NCBI GenBank assembly: GCA_023614405.1
Contig: CM042684.1
Span: 209,628,941 to 209,692,940 of the forward strand
Direction: 5' to 3'
Source of the DNA: Avena insularis
Lineage: Eukaryota; Streptophyta; Magnoliopsida; Poales; Poaceae
Length of the DNA stretch: 64,000 nt
A program made the translations under genes and the position numbers. A model generated the notes under the pieces. The model worked only from the letters and a program-made list of their open reading frames with translations. It ran no database searches and was not told the DNA's origin. Numbering within the stretch: position 1 is the first letter of the stretch; every line of letters begins with the position of its first letter. Positions 9,525 to 21,123 of the stretch are shown in pieces.

Positions 9525-11769
9525 CACCCAGCTCCCTCAGCACGAAAGCGGAAGAGCTCCACCTCTAACGCCGCTACCGAGGCCAAGAAGAAGAAATCAG
9601 AGAGTGGAGTCTCTAGACGATCCACTGCGGCCTTATAGGCAGAGAAGAAGAGATCCACGGGCATCCCCTTGACTAAGGCTCCTCCGTGGAGTAAGTGTAT
9701 TCATTCTCTGGCTTTTATACTAGCTCGCACATTATTCAACTCTTGTACTTATACTTCATACGTTTGAGGAGGAAAGCCAGTGTTAGCCTGAAGCGATCCT
9801 CCAAAGATTCTGGAGGGTCAAAAACATTCGTGATATGTTGACCAAGGACGTGGCTGGCAAGTCCTGTCCCGCCACTGCTCCTCCAACTCCTACCGCCAAG
9901 CCTGGTACTAGCCCCACTAGGCCTTCGTCCCTCGTCATTCCTGAGACCTCCACCATGGAGATAGATATCAATCCAATCTTTGATGTCTTAGATTCTACCG
10001 GCATGGACATCGCTCCTAGTGGACAGGCAACACAGGAGAGTACTTCCTCCAAAGTGACTGAAGCTCCGGCTAAGGATGCCACCGAGACAGGGAAAGAGCT
10101 GGCGAAGGGGGCAGAGACAGCAGCAGCAATGGCAACTAACAAGGCGGGAGCTTCTGCGCCTTCAACTGTCATAGCAACACGGCAAACGACTAGAGCTTCA
10201 TCCACACCTCTGGCTTCTACTATGCCACTTCCTCCGGTGCCTCCTACTTTGAGCCTGGACGATCTTATCCAGTAGGTGGATGACGTGTATAACAATACCG
10301 GCAACTTCCACACTGCATATGCCAATCTGGCCAACAATCTTAAAGTTATTGCCATTGTAAGTCTCTAAACTTACCTTTCATCGTATAACATATCCCTCTA
10401 TAGCACCCGAGCTCTTAGGCGGATAAACAATAGTTATTAGCCTGAGTGCTCAAAGAACTAAGAGTAGAACTTGATAGTGTAGCCCCCGAGCATCTAGGTG
10501 AAACTAAAAAAAGTTCCGACTAGATGCTCTAAGAGTAACATACTTGTCTTTGAATTTTAACCATGTAGTCCTCGAGCTTCTAGATGAAACTAAAATAGTT
10601 CTAGCTAGAAGCTTCTAAGAGAAACTAAACACTTTTGCTTATGCAAAACAAGAATGCCCGAAGGAAGAAGGCCAATGAGAAATATGCCAAGTTGCAGGCG
10701 GACGTGGATGCTAAAAGGGTAAAACAACTTTTCTGAAGGAATAGATCGCGAATAGCAAGAGTCTATTTCCCTCCGAATTTTTCCTAGCTATTGCTCGTAG
10801 TCAATTTCTTCCATGTTCTCATACTGTTCTTGTTTTGCCGCCTTACAGAACTTAATGCCAAGGCCGCGGGTATTGCCAAGCAATCGAAGCATATTCAAGA
10901 GCTTGACAGTGAAAACAAGATCTTGAAGAAATACCTGGCCCAGGCAGTTAAAGGACACGAGGAGGCGATGAAGGTCCTGCAAGAGTCTGTGGATGCTGAA
11001 ATGCAGCGTCTGAAGGGAGAAATTGGACGCCTCAAGGAGCAAAACCAAGCTTCCAAAGAGCAAAACACCCAGAGCCTTGAGGCGTACAAGAAACTTCAGG
11101 ACGAGCATGGCATCTCGGCGGAGACATGCAAGCAAGCCAAATCCAGCATCTTTGGTATATTTCCTCTGTCTTGATCAATTATGTACCTTGGAAAAATATT
11201 TGATGTACTTATACTCAGGATCCTTGTATCTTATGCAAACCACATCTCCCATTGGCTTGACCAACTTGGGTGAAGATGCTCCGGATCTCCAGGAATTCAA
11301 GATTCTTGCCGGCAACTTCCTCAGCACCGCCATTGCTCAGGCCAAGGAGATAGCCCAGCCTTTGGGGATAAACATCAAGGAGGCAGACTCAGTGGCCAAG
11401 TTTTCGGAAATGCTGCGCTGAGCCCTCGAGAAAGTCAAGGACTAGAAAGCCTCTTACGTCCGGGCTGGTGCGAGGATGACCCTGTCCTTGGTCAAAGCAC
11501 ACTACGACATGGTGACCTCTGGCATGCCCAAGATGGATGAGGAAGGGCGAGAGATCGATGGCGATGCTATTTGGAACTCCCTCGCTGGCTATGACACCAG
11601 AGTTGCCAAGATGGTCAAGGAGGACGTCTAGGTGCCTGCCGAGGTACTAGATGATGGCATGGCGTCCTCTGAGTCTAGCCCTTCTCCTTCTGAGTTTGAT
11701 GAGCTTTCCCGGCCTGGCTCTCCTGTTGCTGATGATGCCACCACGAAGTCCCCTGCAGCAGAGCCGTAA
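9525..11769 (+). pseudogene. antisense Transposase_28-type gene, C-terminal exons (element 2)
   Basis: Remaining exons of the spliced gene antisense to element 2; the domain-bearing N-terminus was cut off by the copia insertion at 9524. Exons: 9525-9690 (KRKSSTSNAATEAKKKK, donor GTAAGT at 9691); about 9780-10356 (Pro/Ala/Thr-rich, ending NNLKVIAIV, donor GTAAGTC); about 10652-10718 (RRKKANEKYAKLQADVDAKR); about 10850-11150, a strong heptad-like coiled coil (KILKKYLAQAVKGHEEAM, GEIGRLKEQNQASKEQN); about 11240-11769 (DAPDLQEFKILAGNFLST, acidic tail, stop 11767-11769). In-frame stops near 9636, 10272 and 11419 break it. Exon order matches the gene in elements 1 and 3. Function unknown. Confidence 0.78.
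10401..10622. repeat. three PPT-like/hairpin modules in an intron (element 2)
   Basis: Three imperfect modules of about 80 bases, each beginning with a complement of the polypurine tract: TAGCACCCGAG (10401), TAGCCCCCGAG (10480) and TAGTCCTCGAG (10566). Each is followed by an inverted repeat. The second pairs GAGCATCTAGGTGAAACT with AGTTCCGACTAGATGCTC (14 of 18 positions); the third pairs GAGCTTCTAGATGAAACT with AGTTCTAGCTAGAAGCTTC. The array is in the intron between the exons ending 10356 and starting 10652. Confidence 0.75.
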
Positions 11770-12280
11770 AAACAATGTTTGTATTAAATGTGTATCTGTA
11801 ATGTGTATGCTTAAAAACTGATGAATTTGTAAGGCGGAAAAAACTTGTACTCAAGCTTCCTGCTACTTATCTGTTTCCACCATGTATATATTTTTTAAGC
11901 AAGTGCTGGCTTATCCATTATTCTGGTTCGTATGCTTGACCTTTTGTGAGACGGAAGACTCGTAGCACAGAATGATGTTCTCAAGCGATGATGCTTAATA
12001 GCACCATTAAGAACCTAAGAGCAAAATCGCCGGCTTTGCGTGCCGAAAATTCACTACTCCAGAATTTGCATAAGAACTTCAGAAAACGTGTAGACCAGAA
12101 AACTTAAGATAACGCTCGTAGGCAGAATTTTCACAAGTGCAAATGCAAACTTGCGCATAAAGGGTTTATATGATCCAAAACTGAACAACTAAAGGAGGTA
12201 AAAGACTTAGAGAATATGAGTGAACCAAATGCTTTATTTCATTGATCATATAAGAAACTTATTACATAATACAAAGTATG
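11770..12280. other. tail-to-tail spacer between antisense gene and pol (element 2)
   Basis: About 510 AT-rich bases between the stop of the antisense gene (plus) and the stop of pol (minus). No frame or repeat that I can support; several AATAAA-like AT-rich stretches could serve 3' end formation. Confidence 0.5.
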
Positions 12281-15200
12281 CTAAGTGTAAAAGGGACGTA
12301 GGTGTGCTATGTTCCATGGCCGATCTGTATCCAGGTAATCATCATCAGAGTCATGTTGCTTGCGCTTGCAATTTTTAGGCCTATCTTTCAACTCGCGAAT
12401 GTCGACAAGGTAATAAGAAACATTGAGCAATGTTTTGCTTATGATGAACGGTCCTTCCCAAGGCAGGGATAGATTGTGTGATTTCCCCTACTTGAGTCTA
12501 AGAACCAGATCCCCCTCTTTAAATGAGCAATGCTTAACACGGCGACTATGGTAGCCACGTAGCTTCTACTAGTAGATGGCGTATCTCTGGCATGCCAGCA
12601 CATGCTCTTCCTCGAGTAGGTCCACAGATAACCATCTAGATTCTTCAGCGTCATTTACCTCGTAGGCAGCGACTCTTGGTGCATCCTGGAGGATGTCGGA
12701 TGGTAGGGCGGCTTATTCTCCATAAACCATGAAGAAAGGAGTCAAGACGGTGGATCTGTTGGGTGTTGTTCTTAAACTCCACAATACAGATGGTAATTCC
12801 TCCGTCTAGGCTCCAGCTGCTCTATGTAGCGGTGCCTCTAACGTGGTTTGATTCCATGCAGAATTAGTCCATTGGCCTGTTCAACTTGTCCGTTAGACTG
12901 TGGATGTGCCACAGACGCTAGGTCAAGGCGGATGCCTTTTTCATGACGTACTCCTCAACTTCTCCGAGAGAAAAATTTCTGCCGTTGTCGGTGATGATGC
13001 TGTGTGGGAGTCCAAATCTCACCACTAGATCTCGGACAAATTTTAGGGTTGTTGCCCCATCAAGCTTTCTAATGGGTTTAGCTTCAATCCATTTTGTGAA
13101 CTTATCCACTGCTACTAGCAAGTGTGTAAATCCACAAGGTGCTGTCTGCAAAGGTCCCACCATGTCTAGCCCCAAGACTGCAAATGGCCAAGTTATTGGT
13201 ATGGTTTGCAATTCTTCAGCTGGAACATTTGGTTATCTTGCATAGAACTGACACCCAAGACATGTTTGTACAAACTTGTCGGTGTCCGCCTTGGCAGTTA
13301 ACTAGTAGAATCCTTGTCGGAAGGCCTTAGCCACCAACAATCGGGGAGGGGCATGATGCTCGCAATCTCCGAGATGTATTTCTCTAAGGATATCAATACC
13401 TTGCTGCTAGGAGATGCATCGAAGGAAAACTCCTGTGGTACTTCTTTTGTATAGTTGGTTGTCAATGATGACGTAGCCATTTTCTCTTCGTACTATTTGT
13501 CGGCTTTCGACTTTGTCGGCAGGCAAAGTTCTATCTTGTAGATAGTCCATGAACGGTTTCGTCCAAAACAGAGAGGTCATTGTTACTGTGTTAACAAATG
13601 AGTCCACTCTATCCGAGTTGTCGGGGTCCGCTCCCTTCACGAATGGGGTCCATAAATGCTCTAGGAAAACGCCTAGAGGAATTGGTCGGCGAGTTGATCC
13701 AAGCTTTGATAGCAGATCTGCTGCCTCATTTTCCTCTCTTTTGACATACTTGACTTCGTAGCCGTTGAAGCACCTGGCAATCTCGTGTCCTTCGTCTCGA
13801 TATGTCGCCGTCATAGGGTTTCGCGTGTTCCAGGTGCCAGCTACTTGCTGGGCAACCAAGTCGGAATCTCCACAACAAACTATGCGCTTGATGCCAATAT
13901 CCTTGGCTACTCGAAGTCCGTGAATGAGGACCTCATACTCCGCCATGTTGTTGGTAGCGTTGAAGTGGATCTATATGACATATGGCAACTTCTCCCCTAT
14001 TGGTGATTGTAGTAATACACCATCCCCCGAGCCATTGAGTAGCTTTGATCCGTGAAAGTGCATGACCCAATATTCTGGCTCTGGCATAGGAGTGTCTTTT
14101 GGCAGTTCTGTCCAATCTACAATAAAATCCGCCAATGCCTGTGACTTGATAGCGTCGCGTCCCTTCTAGGTGATTTCAAAGGCGGCAAGTTCAATGCCCC
14201 CACTTTGCCACTCTTCCTATAGCGTCGCTATTATTGATGATGTCGGACAATGGAGCTTTGCTCACCACTGTGATGGGGTGCTGCTGAAAGGAATGCCTCA
14301 GCTTCCGTGAAGCAAGGAAAACTCCATAAGCAATCTTCTGGAAGTGCGGGTAATGCTGCTTGGATTCCGTAAAGATCTCGCTTATGTAGTAAACTAGTCG
14401 CTGAACTCCGTATTCATGTGTTGGCTCCTTGCGCTCCACCACGATGACGATGCTAATTACTCGGTTGGTTGCCGCCATGTAAACTAACATAGGCTCCCTT
14501 GACACCGGTGCTACAAGTATTGGCGCAGAGGAGAGTATTCTCTTCAACTCCTGAAGTGTTGCGTCAGCCTCGTCTATCCACACAAATTTGTTCACCTTTT
14601 TGAGCAACTTGTAGAGCGGAATAGCCTTCTCTCTAAGTCGGCTGATGAACCGGCTTACTACTACTACGCAGCATGTGAGCCTATTTATGTCCTTCAAGCG
14701 TGTTGGGCGTTTGATGTCAAGGATGGCCTTGATTTTCTCCGAGTTGACCTCGATTCCGCGGTGCGAAATGATGAAGCCTTATAGCTTGCCGAATGTCACC
14801 CCGAAGACGCACTTCTTGGGGTTAAGCATCATGTTGTATTTCCAGAGATTGTCAAAGGTTTCCTGCAAGTCGGCGATAAGGTCGTTTGATTTATTTGATA
14901 TTACTGCGATGTCGTCCATGTAAGCGTGTATGTTGCAACCTATCTGGTCATGTAGGTAGCGCTACATCATCTGCTGGTAAGTAGCACCAGTGTTTTTCAG
15001 CCCAAAGGGAATCGTGACATAGCAGTATGTGCCATAAGGTGTGGTGAACGAAGTGGCCAATTGGTCCGACTTTCGCATCCGGATTTGGTGGTAACCTGAG
15101 TAGGCATCGAGAAAACACAGAAGTTCCGAGCCAGCCATCGAGTCAATGACTTGGTTAATGCGATGCAAAGCAAACGGATCCTTTGAGCATGCTTTGTTCA

Positions 15201-16237
15201 AGCCGGTGTAATCAACGCACATTCTTAATTCATTGGTTCCCTTTTTGGGGACAAGTACAGGATTTGCCACCCATCGGGTGTGAATAACTTCTCGGATAAA
15301 GCTAGCCTTAAGTAACCTAGCTATTTCTTTGCCTATAGCCCTTTGGCTTTTGTCACCAAAGCATCGTAGAGGTTGTGTCACCGGTTTAGCATTAGGATCA
15401 ATATTCAAGCTGTGTTCGGCAAGTTCCCTAGGTACACATTCATGTCAGAAGGTTGCCAGGTGAAGTTGTCCTTATTCTCACGGAGGAACTCGACAAGCGC
15501 GCTTTCCTATTTGGGATACAGGTCCATGCCAATGGCGGTGGTCTTGGAGGAATCTCCTTCAACAAGCTCCACCTGCTTGGTCTTGATGGCGGCCTTGAAT
15601 GCGGGTTCGGTAGCAGTGATTTGCTTCTTCGAAGCCGGCATCTCCGAGGCATCAACCTGGCTCTAGATCTCTTTGAACTCCTCGCCGTAGAGGACTGCTT
15701 TGGCGAAGGCGGCTTCGCTGAGCTTGCACATCCGTGCCTTGGTGAAGCTTCCGTCAATGGTGATGATGCCATTTGGTCCTGGTATCTTGAGCTTGTTGTA
15801 GACAAAGCATGGCCTTGTGAGGAAGGAGTAGAAGATGCCGCGTCCGAAGATGACGTGGTACACACTCTTGAAAGGCACCACTTTGAAGGTCATGCGTTCT
15901 TTGCAATAATTGTTGACATCGCCAAAAGAGACCGGAAGGGTGATGCAGCCTAGGGAATTAGCTTGTCGGCCAGGGACAACACCATGGAACATGATATTCT
16001 CTTCCTTAGCTGGGTCTCTGTCAAGTTTATCTTGTGTAGTGTATCTAGGTACATGATGTTGATGCTGCTTCCACTGTCCACGAGGCACTTGGTGAACTCT
16101 ATGCCGTCAATCAAGGGGTTGATGACCATGGCATATTGGTTCTCTGTTGATATAAGATCTGGATGATCCTTCCTATCCCAAGTTATTGGAATCTGCGACC
16201 ACCTGACGTACTGGGGAACCGAAGGAAGGGCAGCCAT
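12281..16237 (-). pseudogene. pol: pol: protease, RT, RNase H, integrase (element 2)
   Basis: Read on the minus strand. Protease around 16237-15663 with CLVDSGSSINIMY (active Asp codon about 16078). RT about 15408-14700: VPKKGTNELRMCVDYTGLNK, FLDAYSGYHQIR, PFGLKNTGATYQ, and YMDD at 14922-14911 in place of the commoner YVDD. RNase H about 14190-13407 with CCGDSDLVAQQV and ENEAADLLSKL. Integrase 13400-12281 with GLDMVGP, ITDNGRNF and HPQSNGQVEQAN (all three DDE residues seen), then WNIAHLRPFYT and stop at 12281-12283. Numerous stops and shifts (for example after FGKL and after VAKWGH) split it into at least six frames, so it is dead. Motif set and order PR-RT-RH-INT define Ty3/gypsy. Confidence 0.9.
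14911..14922 (-). other. RT catalytic motif YMDD (element 2)
   Basis: Minus-strand codons TAC ATG GAC GAC within HAYMDDIAVI give the RT metal-binding motif with Met at the second position; elements 3 and 4 have YVDD. Confidence 0.85.
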
Positions 16238-16299
16238 TAGTATCCTCGGGGAGGTTTTCTGGGCCCGGACGGTGGGGGCACCAAGGAAAGTGTGGTAGA

Positions 16300-17537
16300 C
16301 TAGAGCCTTCTTCTCGAAAGGTTTTTCCCTTTGCCCTCGCCCTTGTTGGCGGACTTGGGTTCCACGTCTTCATCCATATCACTTGAATCCTTGGACTCCT
16401 CCTTCTTCTTCCCTTTGCCTTTTCCGTGGGGTCTATTCTTCCGACTTTTCTTGTAGCCGGACTCACGGTCTTCCCTGAGGTCATTGACGAACTTGCATTG
16501 GTGGTTGGCGTGGGTGGCTTTGCCGTTTGCATCGAGGTGGACGAAACACGGCATATCACGGTACTCTTTGTACTTTTGGGGAACGCGGGGCGCGGAGGTG
16601 TAGAATCACTGCTCTGTTGACCATGGCTAGCCCCCCGGCCACGACCACACTGTCCGCCTCTGCCTCTACCAGTGAAAGTTGTGGCGACCATGTCAGCTGC
16701 TTGCTTCTCTTCAGGCGGAGTCTTCTGCTTGTTATTATTGTTCTTTCTGGCCTAGGTGGGGATTGCTATTGCCAGCAACAATACGCGCGTGTTGTCATTA
16801 GCGGCGGCAAATTTGCTAACCATGGCGATCATTGTGTTGAGGTTGGGATCCTTGTTGTCTTGTTTGCGCTTCAACGTATGCTGGAGCAAGGTTCCCTTCT
16901 CCAAACCATCGATGAAGGCGGCCATAGAGGTTTGTCCGTGCACCCCTACACAGGAATTTTTCATATCCAGCCAGCGAGAGAGGTAGGCACGAGAGGTTTC
17001 ATCCTTTTCTTGTACGCATCGCTGTAGGTCTCCGACAGTGTAGGGACGTTTGTATGTTCCCTCGAAGTTCTTGGTGAACGCTTCATGCATGTCCAACCAA
17101 TTGCATATTGATTTCTCCGGAAAGTCGTCGATCCAGTGTCGGGCGGTGCCGGTTAGCATAAGTGGGAGCTACTTGACAATAACATTAGGGTTTCCCCCTG
17201 CGATGTGAATCGCTTCGCTGTAGTCCTGCAACCACGTGGTTGGCCTGGCAGTGCCGTCATAGGGCTTGATGGTCTTATCTATTCGGAGACCCTTGGGGTA
17301 AGTTGTGGCCTGTATTATTGGTCCAAAACAACGTGGCCCAAGGTATGGGAGCTCCTGTGCTTCTTGGATCTTGTCCAGATGTGAAAGTGCATTGTACGGC
17401 TCTAGTTGCTTCCCTTTTCTATCATGGGGCATGGAGTTGTGGTGCGATTTATGAGATCCGCCAAGCCCTTCGCCATGATGGCTACTGGGTGGAGGCGGTG
17501 GGTTAGCCTTCTTGCTGCTCCCTCCTTGCGACTCCAC
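16300..17537 (-). pseudogene. gag: gag, main capsid/nucleocapsid region (element 2)
   Basis: Starts MESQGGSSKKANPPPPP at 17537. Retrotransposon gag domain about 17300-16790: KPYDGTARPTTWLQDY, LPLMLTGTARHWIDDFPE, FTKNFEGTYKRPYTVGDLQR, RAYLSRWLDMKN, FIDGLEKGTLLQHTL. C-terminal part about 16690-16300 is Gly/Arg-rich (FTGRGRGGQCGRGRG) with a CFVHLDANGKATHANHQC knuckle of C-x2-H...H-x-C type, then a Lys/Glu-rich tail. One TAG at 17169-17171 and further shifts disrupt it. Intact family members form the virus-like particle that packages element RNA. It lies directly upstream of protease. Confidence 0.85.
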
Positions 17538-17599
17538 ACACCTGTCGCGGTTTCTTGTCAGATGTGGTGCTTCCTTGTAGGATCTGCTCCTTTGTCCTT

Positions 17600-19510
17600 C
17601 AACACCACTGCGCTCTCAGGCATGCCGGGGCTACTCGCCCTGGTCGCGTATAACGATGCCGACCTGGGGCGCCTAGGCGGTGGCATGCTTGTGTGGTGGC
17701 GCGGCTGTGGTTCCTCGTGACGCCGGGATGGCGGGGGTGGCGGCGATCAACGAGGGCGAGCCTTTTCTCCGTGATCAGAAGATATGGGTATGGCATCAGC
17801 CCTGTTGTGCGCATCCCTCTGTCTTTGCTCCGTGGAGCCTGTGTGGGATCCCTCGTCACGGGGAGATCTTGGACTTCTGCGACTGTTCAGGGTTGACTGG
17901 CAAAGCTCCGGGTTGGACTCAAGCCTCTGCGAGGTGGCCTTTTCTTGTTGCTTGCACGCCTTGGCGACGAGGTCATACACTTGAGCAACTGCTTCTGGCA
18001 ACCTGTCCTTCTCTATGAGGGTCTTGACGATGGCAATGTTGAGGGTGGGACTTGGCATTACTTGCCTCCCCTCTAAATCAATGTATGGGGTGGCCTTTTC
18101 TGGCTTGGTTCCATCATATCCCAACCTGCGCCAAACGTCGGGGTTTTCGATGACGTGAGCTGGTGCTTTCTTTGCCTTGTGCTTCAGTAGCAACTGCTTG
18201 TATTCTGCCTCCATAGCTCTTGCCGCCTTGATAGATTGTTGCGCCCTAGCCATGTCTTTGTCTAGCTGAGTGCCCTGTTCTACGATGCATTTGGCCTCCG
18301 CTAGGATTTCTGCACGCTTGTCATCTAGCTCCGTAACCCTCCAGATATGGGCGACGGTGATGGGATCAACGAGAAGTGCACCATAGATCGCCTTGCCAGC
18401 AGGAGTAACCAATGGGTTGCCAGCTGTAGACGTTGATGGTGGCGGCGGCGGCTGATTTGATTGCTTGGTAGTACTGGGGGCTGTGGTGAGTTACTGCGCC
18501 TGCTGCGGGAGGATAACCGGAGGGGGCATGACTTTGGGCGGAGCCGGAGGCTCGGCGGCTTTCTTGGCTGCTATCACTCTGGTAATCGCAGGTGTGTGTA
18601 GAGCTCTCTCACGTTCCGGTTCCTGTCCGTCTTCTTCCATCACACTCCCGAGGGCGACTAGCACCTGGTGGGACGTGTTGGCCTTCTCGGCGCGCTCCTC
18701 CTTCTCGATCTCCTTCCCAATCTCCCTCATAATAGCATCATATTCCTCCGAGTTAGCATCCGAGCCGCCTCCATCCATATTGATGTCGGTGTATAGCGCG
18801 TCAAGGACGGAGTCAGAGTTGGCTTCGGTGTTGTTGACGGCGGAGGTAGAGGGTGATGGTGGTGGGCCGTTGTTGTTGTCTCCTCTGGCTGCAACAGTGA
18901 TCTCGGCCTTGGCCTCCTCATTTACATCCGCATATTCGTTGACGAGTGTGACCATCTCACCAAGGGTGAGAGGGCCCGCGGCCTTCCGTCTTTGGAGGGT
19001 ATGTCGGAGGAGTGTTCCGAGCATGAGCCCTTCCACGAAGTGGTAAACGAGTTCGTCAACACTGACACCCTCTAGGGTTTCCCTCACCCTCATCCATCTG
19101 GCAAGGTATTCGCGGGGAGGTTCTCGTCCCTTTGATCGCATCTGGCCAGATCGAAGATGGTGACGACACTGACGAAGTGTGACCATCGCATCTCTAACGC
19201 TCGGGGAAGCCAAGCGGTATGGCCCAGATTCTTCCGCGAACGCGTCCTGCCCGTATGCGGTCCGTGCGGGCCTTGACGAGTTTTCGACTTCCTGGGAGCT
19301 AGGACCTGAGTCAGTTTTGCCGATGAAGATGTGGATGTCTCCAAAGGGGATGACGGAGCAGCACATAGGGTTCGCCTTCACCGGCACCCAAAATTCATCT
19401 GGAGGGACGATCAGGACGTTGCCGGAGAAGATAACTCGTCCGATGGCTATAGTCGCTAATTCCCACGAAGAGTTTGGACCGTGCCTGGTGTAGAGCTCGA
19501 AGCGCCTCTT
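17600..19510 (-). pseudogene. additional gag-like block upstream of gag (element 2)
   Basis: A single minus-strand frame from the LTR edge to about 17747 with one stop (after PPPVILPQQAQ, 18491-18493). Residues near 19120-18900 read REYLARWMRVRETLEGVS, FVEGLMLGTLLRHTLQRRK and GPLTLGEMVTLVNEYAD, which align with the C-terminal half of the retrotransposon gag domain also present in the main gag at 17160-16800. Downstream come an acidic stretch, a Pro-rich linker (NQPPPPPSTSTAG) and a helical region (KRAEILAEAKCIVEQ, MEAEYKQLLLKHKAKK). A shift near 17740 separates it from gag. It may be a fused or duplicated gag segment; the N-terminal part is unrecognised. Confidence 0.65.
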
Positions 19511-19511
19511 G

Positions 19512-19529
19512 ACCCACGGTGGGCGAAAC
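19512..19529 (-). promoter_or_regulatory. decayed primer-binding site (element 2)
   Basis: Next to the LTR end the minus strand reads GTTTCGCCCACCGTGGG, against GTTGGCGCCCACCGTGGG in element 3. The key TGGCGCC core is mutated to TTCGCC, so priming is probably lost. Confidence 0.65.
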
Positions 19530-19858
19530 TGTCGTGGTATTGCCGACAAGTACGCCATGAAGGGGTCCTCAAAGTGCGTGTTTAGAGACGTGGGGTAAGG
19601 CGGAGAGTTAGCGGGTATGAGGTAACACAGCTTACCCAGGTTCAAGTACCATAACGGTGATGGAACTCTACTCGTGCTATAAATCACTATAATGGCAATA
19701 CGCCGAGTTACAGAGATCGGTTTGCTGTGCGAGCTGTTGTATGTTGTACGTTCAGTGTTCTGCCCTAAAGGATCCCATAGGTCCAGTTTATAAAGGCTCA
19801 CACACGAATACTAGGGTTACAAGGAAAGGACCTTGCCGGATAAGTTATAGAGTCCTAC
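19530..19858 (-). repeat. 5' LTR of element 2, 3' portion
   Basis: Starts TGTCGTGGTATTGCC on the plus strand (LTR end on the minus strand) next to the primer site, and is cut at 19858 by element 3. The rest resumes at 32569. Confidence 0.75.
19854..19858. other. target-site duplication CCTAC, left (element 3)
   Basis: CCTAC directly before the left LTR; the same five bases follow the right LTR at 32564-32568. Confidence 0.93.
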
Positions 19859-20606
19859 TGTCGTTGTATTGGAAACGGCAGTACCTAAGCAGGTTAGATA
19901 GAGGTGTGGGGACTAGCAGGGAAGCTCTCGACGGCGTCCGCAGGCGGGATTGGATATGAGCAAGTGTAGGAACACACATGAAGTACCCAAGTTCGGAGCC
20001 CTCGTGGTGAGGTAAAGCTCCTACTCCTGCCGATATGACTATGAGTAGTATACGGGCTACAATCGCTCCCTGAGTTGTATTCTCTAGCTACCACCTTAAA
20101 TGAACTGAGACCAACCCTTTCTACGAGAGCCTTGCCTCTCCTTATATAGGCACAGAGGCAACAGTCTCACTGGCCAGTCCGGCTGGCGGGCCCCACAGGA
20201 GGGTCCTAGCCGGCTCGTCACCTACAGTACCCGGTACACTTACATCCCATCAGGGTACATGCGGTAGGGTTGTCGTGGGTACAGTGAATGCCGTGCGAGC
20301 CTGTCATCAGCAGCTGGCCACTATTCCCGCGTCACCCAGCAAAGTTTTCCGTATGGCCGTGTAGTTACGGGTCTTGTCATCGTACCAGGGCGTACCATGC
20401 ACTGTGCAGCACGTCGCTCTGTCCTCCTGATTGAGTCCAGCTACGCTGATGTAGCCAATCCCATGCCTTGCTGCTCCTCGTGGTCCCGGCTATCGTGAAG
20501 TAGCCAGCATGACTTGCTTGTGTCCGGGTGCGCTCAGCCAGCCGAACGCGAACCGACTGCCATAGTTCTTGTCTGATTGGGGTATCCGGAGGTCATCCCC
20601 CCGACA
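19859..20606 (-). repeat. 3' LTR of element 3 (748 bp)
   Basis: Plus-strand ends TGTCGTTGTATTGG and CCCCCCGACA. Same length as the right LTR. A minus-strand TATATAAGG box lies near 20132-20140. Confidence 0.95.
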
Positions 20607-20660
20607 CTAGCCCCCGAGCGCGTGTAGATTTCGCCCTTAGGTGAAATGTGCGTGCGCTCT
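20607..20660 (-). promoter_or_regulatory. polypurine tract with adjoining hairpin (element 3)
   Basis: On the minus strand CTCGGGGGCTAG (20618-20607) directly precedes the LTR start TGTCGGGGGG: a classic polypurine tract. It is preceded by a hairpin at 20616-20660, pairing GAGCGCGTGTAGATTTCGCC with GGTGAAATGTGCGTGCGCTC imperfectly around CTTA. Confidence 0.85.
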
Positions 20661-21123
20661 TCTCCAACTTTGAAATTTCTGGCCGGCTACATCTAGAGGT
20701 TGCCCTACCACCAGAACGTCGGTCGACGCCGCCACGCCGCCCGCCGCCATCATTGCATGCGGCGGGCAGTAACGTCGCCGCACTCGCCAGAAATCGCCCC
20801 TGCCTCTTCGGTTTTTGCTCCGAGATCTTCTGCGCATCCTGTGCCTGCACAAAGGATCCTGTGCGGTGGGGAGGGCGGGGTGCGGCTCGTTGGACGCCGC
20901 ATGGCACCGCGGACGGTTCCGCTTCCGGGTCTTTAAAAGGTCGCCTAGGGGAGGGAAGTTCCCCCTTCCGCTCGCTGCCTCCCCAGTCTTCCCCTACGCC
21001 CTTGTCTTCTCGCTCTGCTTCGCTTGCTGCTGCCGCTGTAGTTCGTCGTGCCGCCAGTTTAGCTTTGTTAGAGAAACGTTCCACCACCACTCCTCAACCG
21101 GTGCGACGCCCAGCGAGCCAAAG
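20661..21123. other. leader and putative promoter region of the antisense gene (element 3)
   Basis: GC-rich sequence between the polypurine tract and the first Met of the antisense gene. A TTTAAAAG near 20931-20938, about 190 bases before the ATG, could act as a TATA-like element for the plus strand. Open frames here are compositional. Confidence 0.4.

Noticed and set aside
15453..15953. Plus-strand ORF of 166 residues over element 2 protease/RT
   Set aside because: It is the shadow of minus-strand pol; it has no domain and its minus-strand counterpart has clear protease motifs.
20593..21090. Minus ORF of 165 residues upstream of the antisense gene of element 3
   Set aside because: High-GC sequence open in several frames; Arg/Gly/Ala-rich with no domain.
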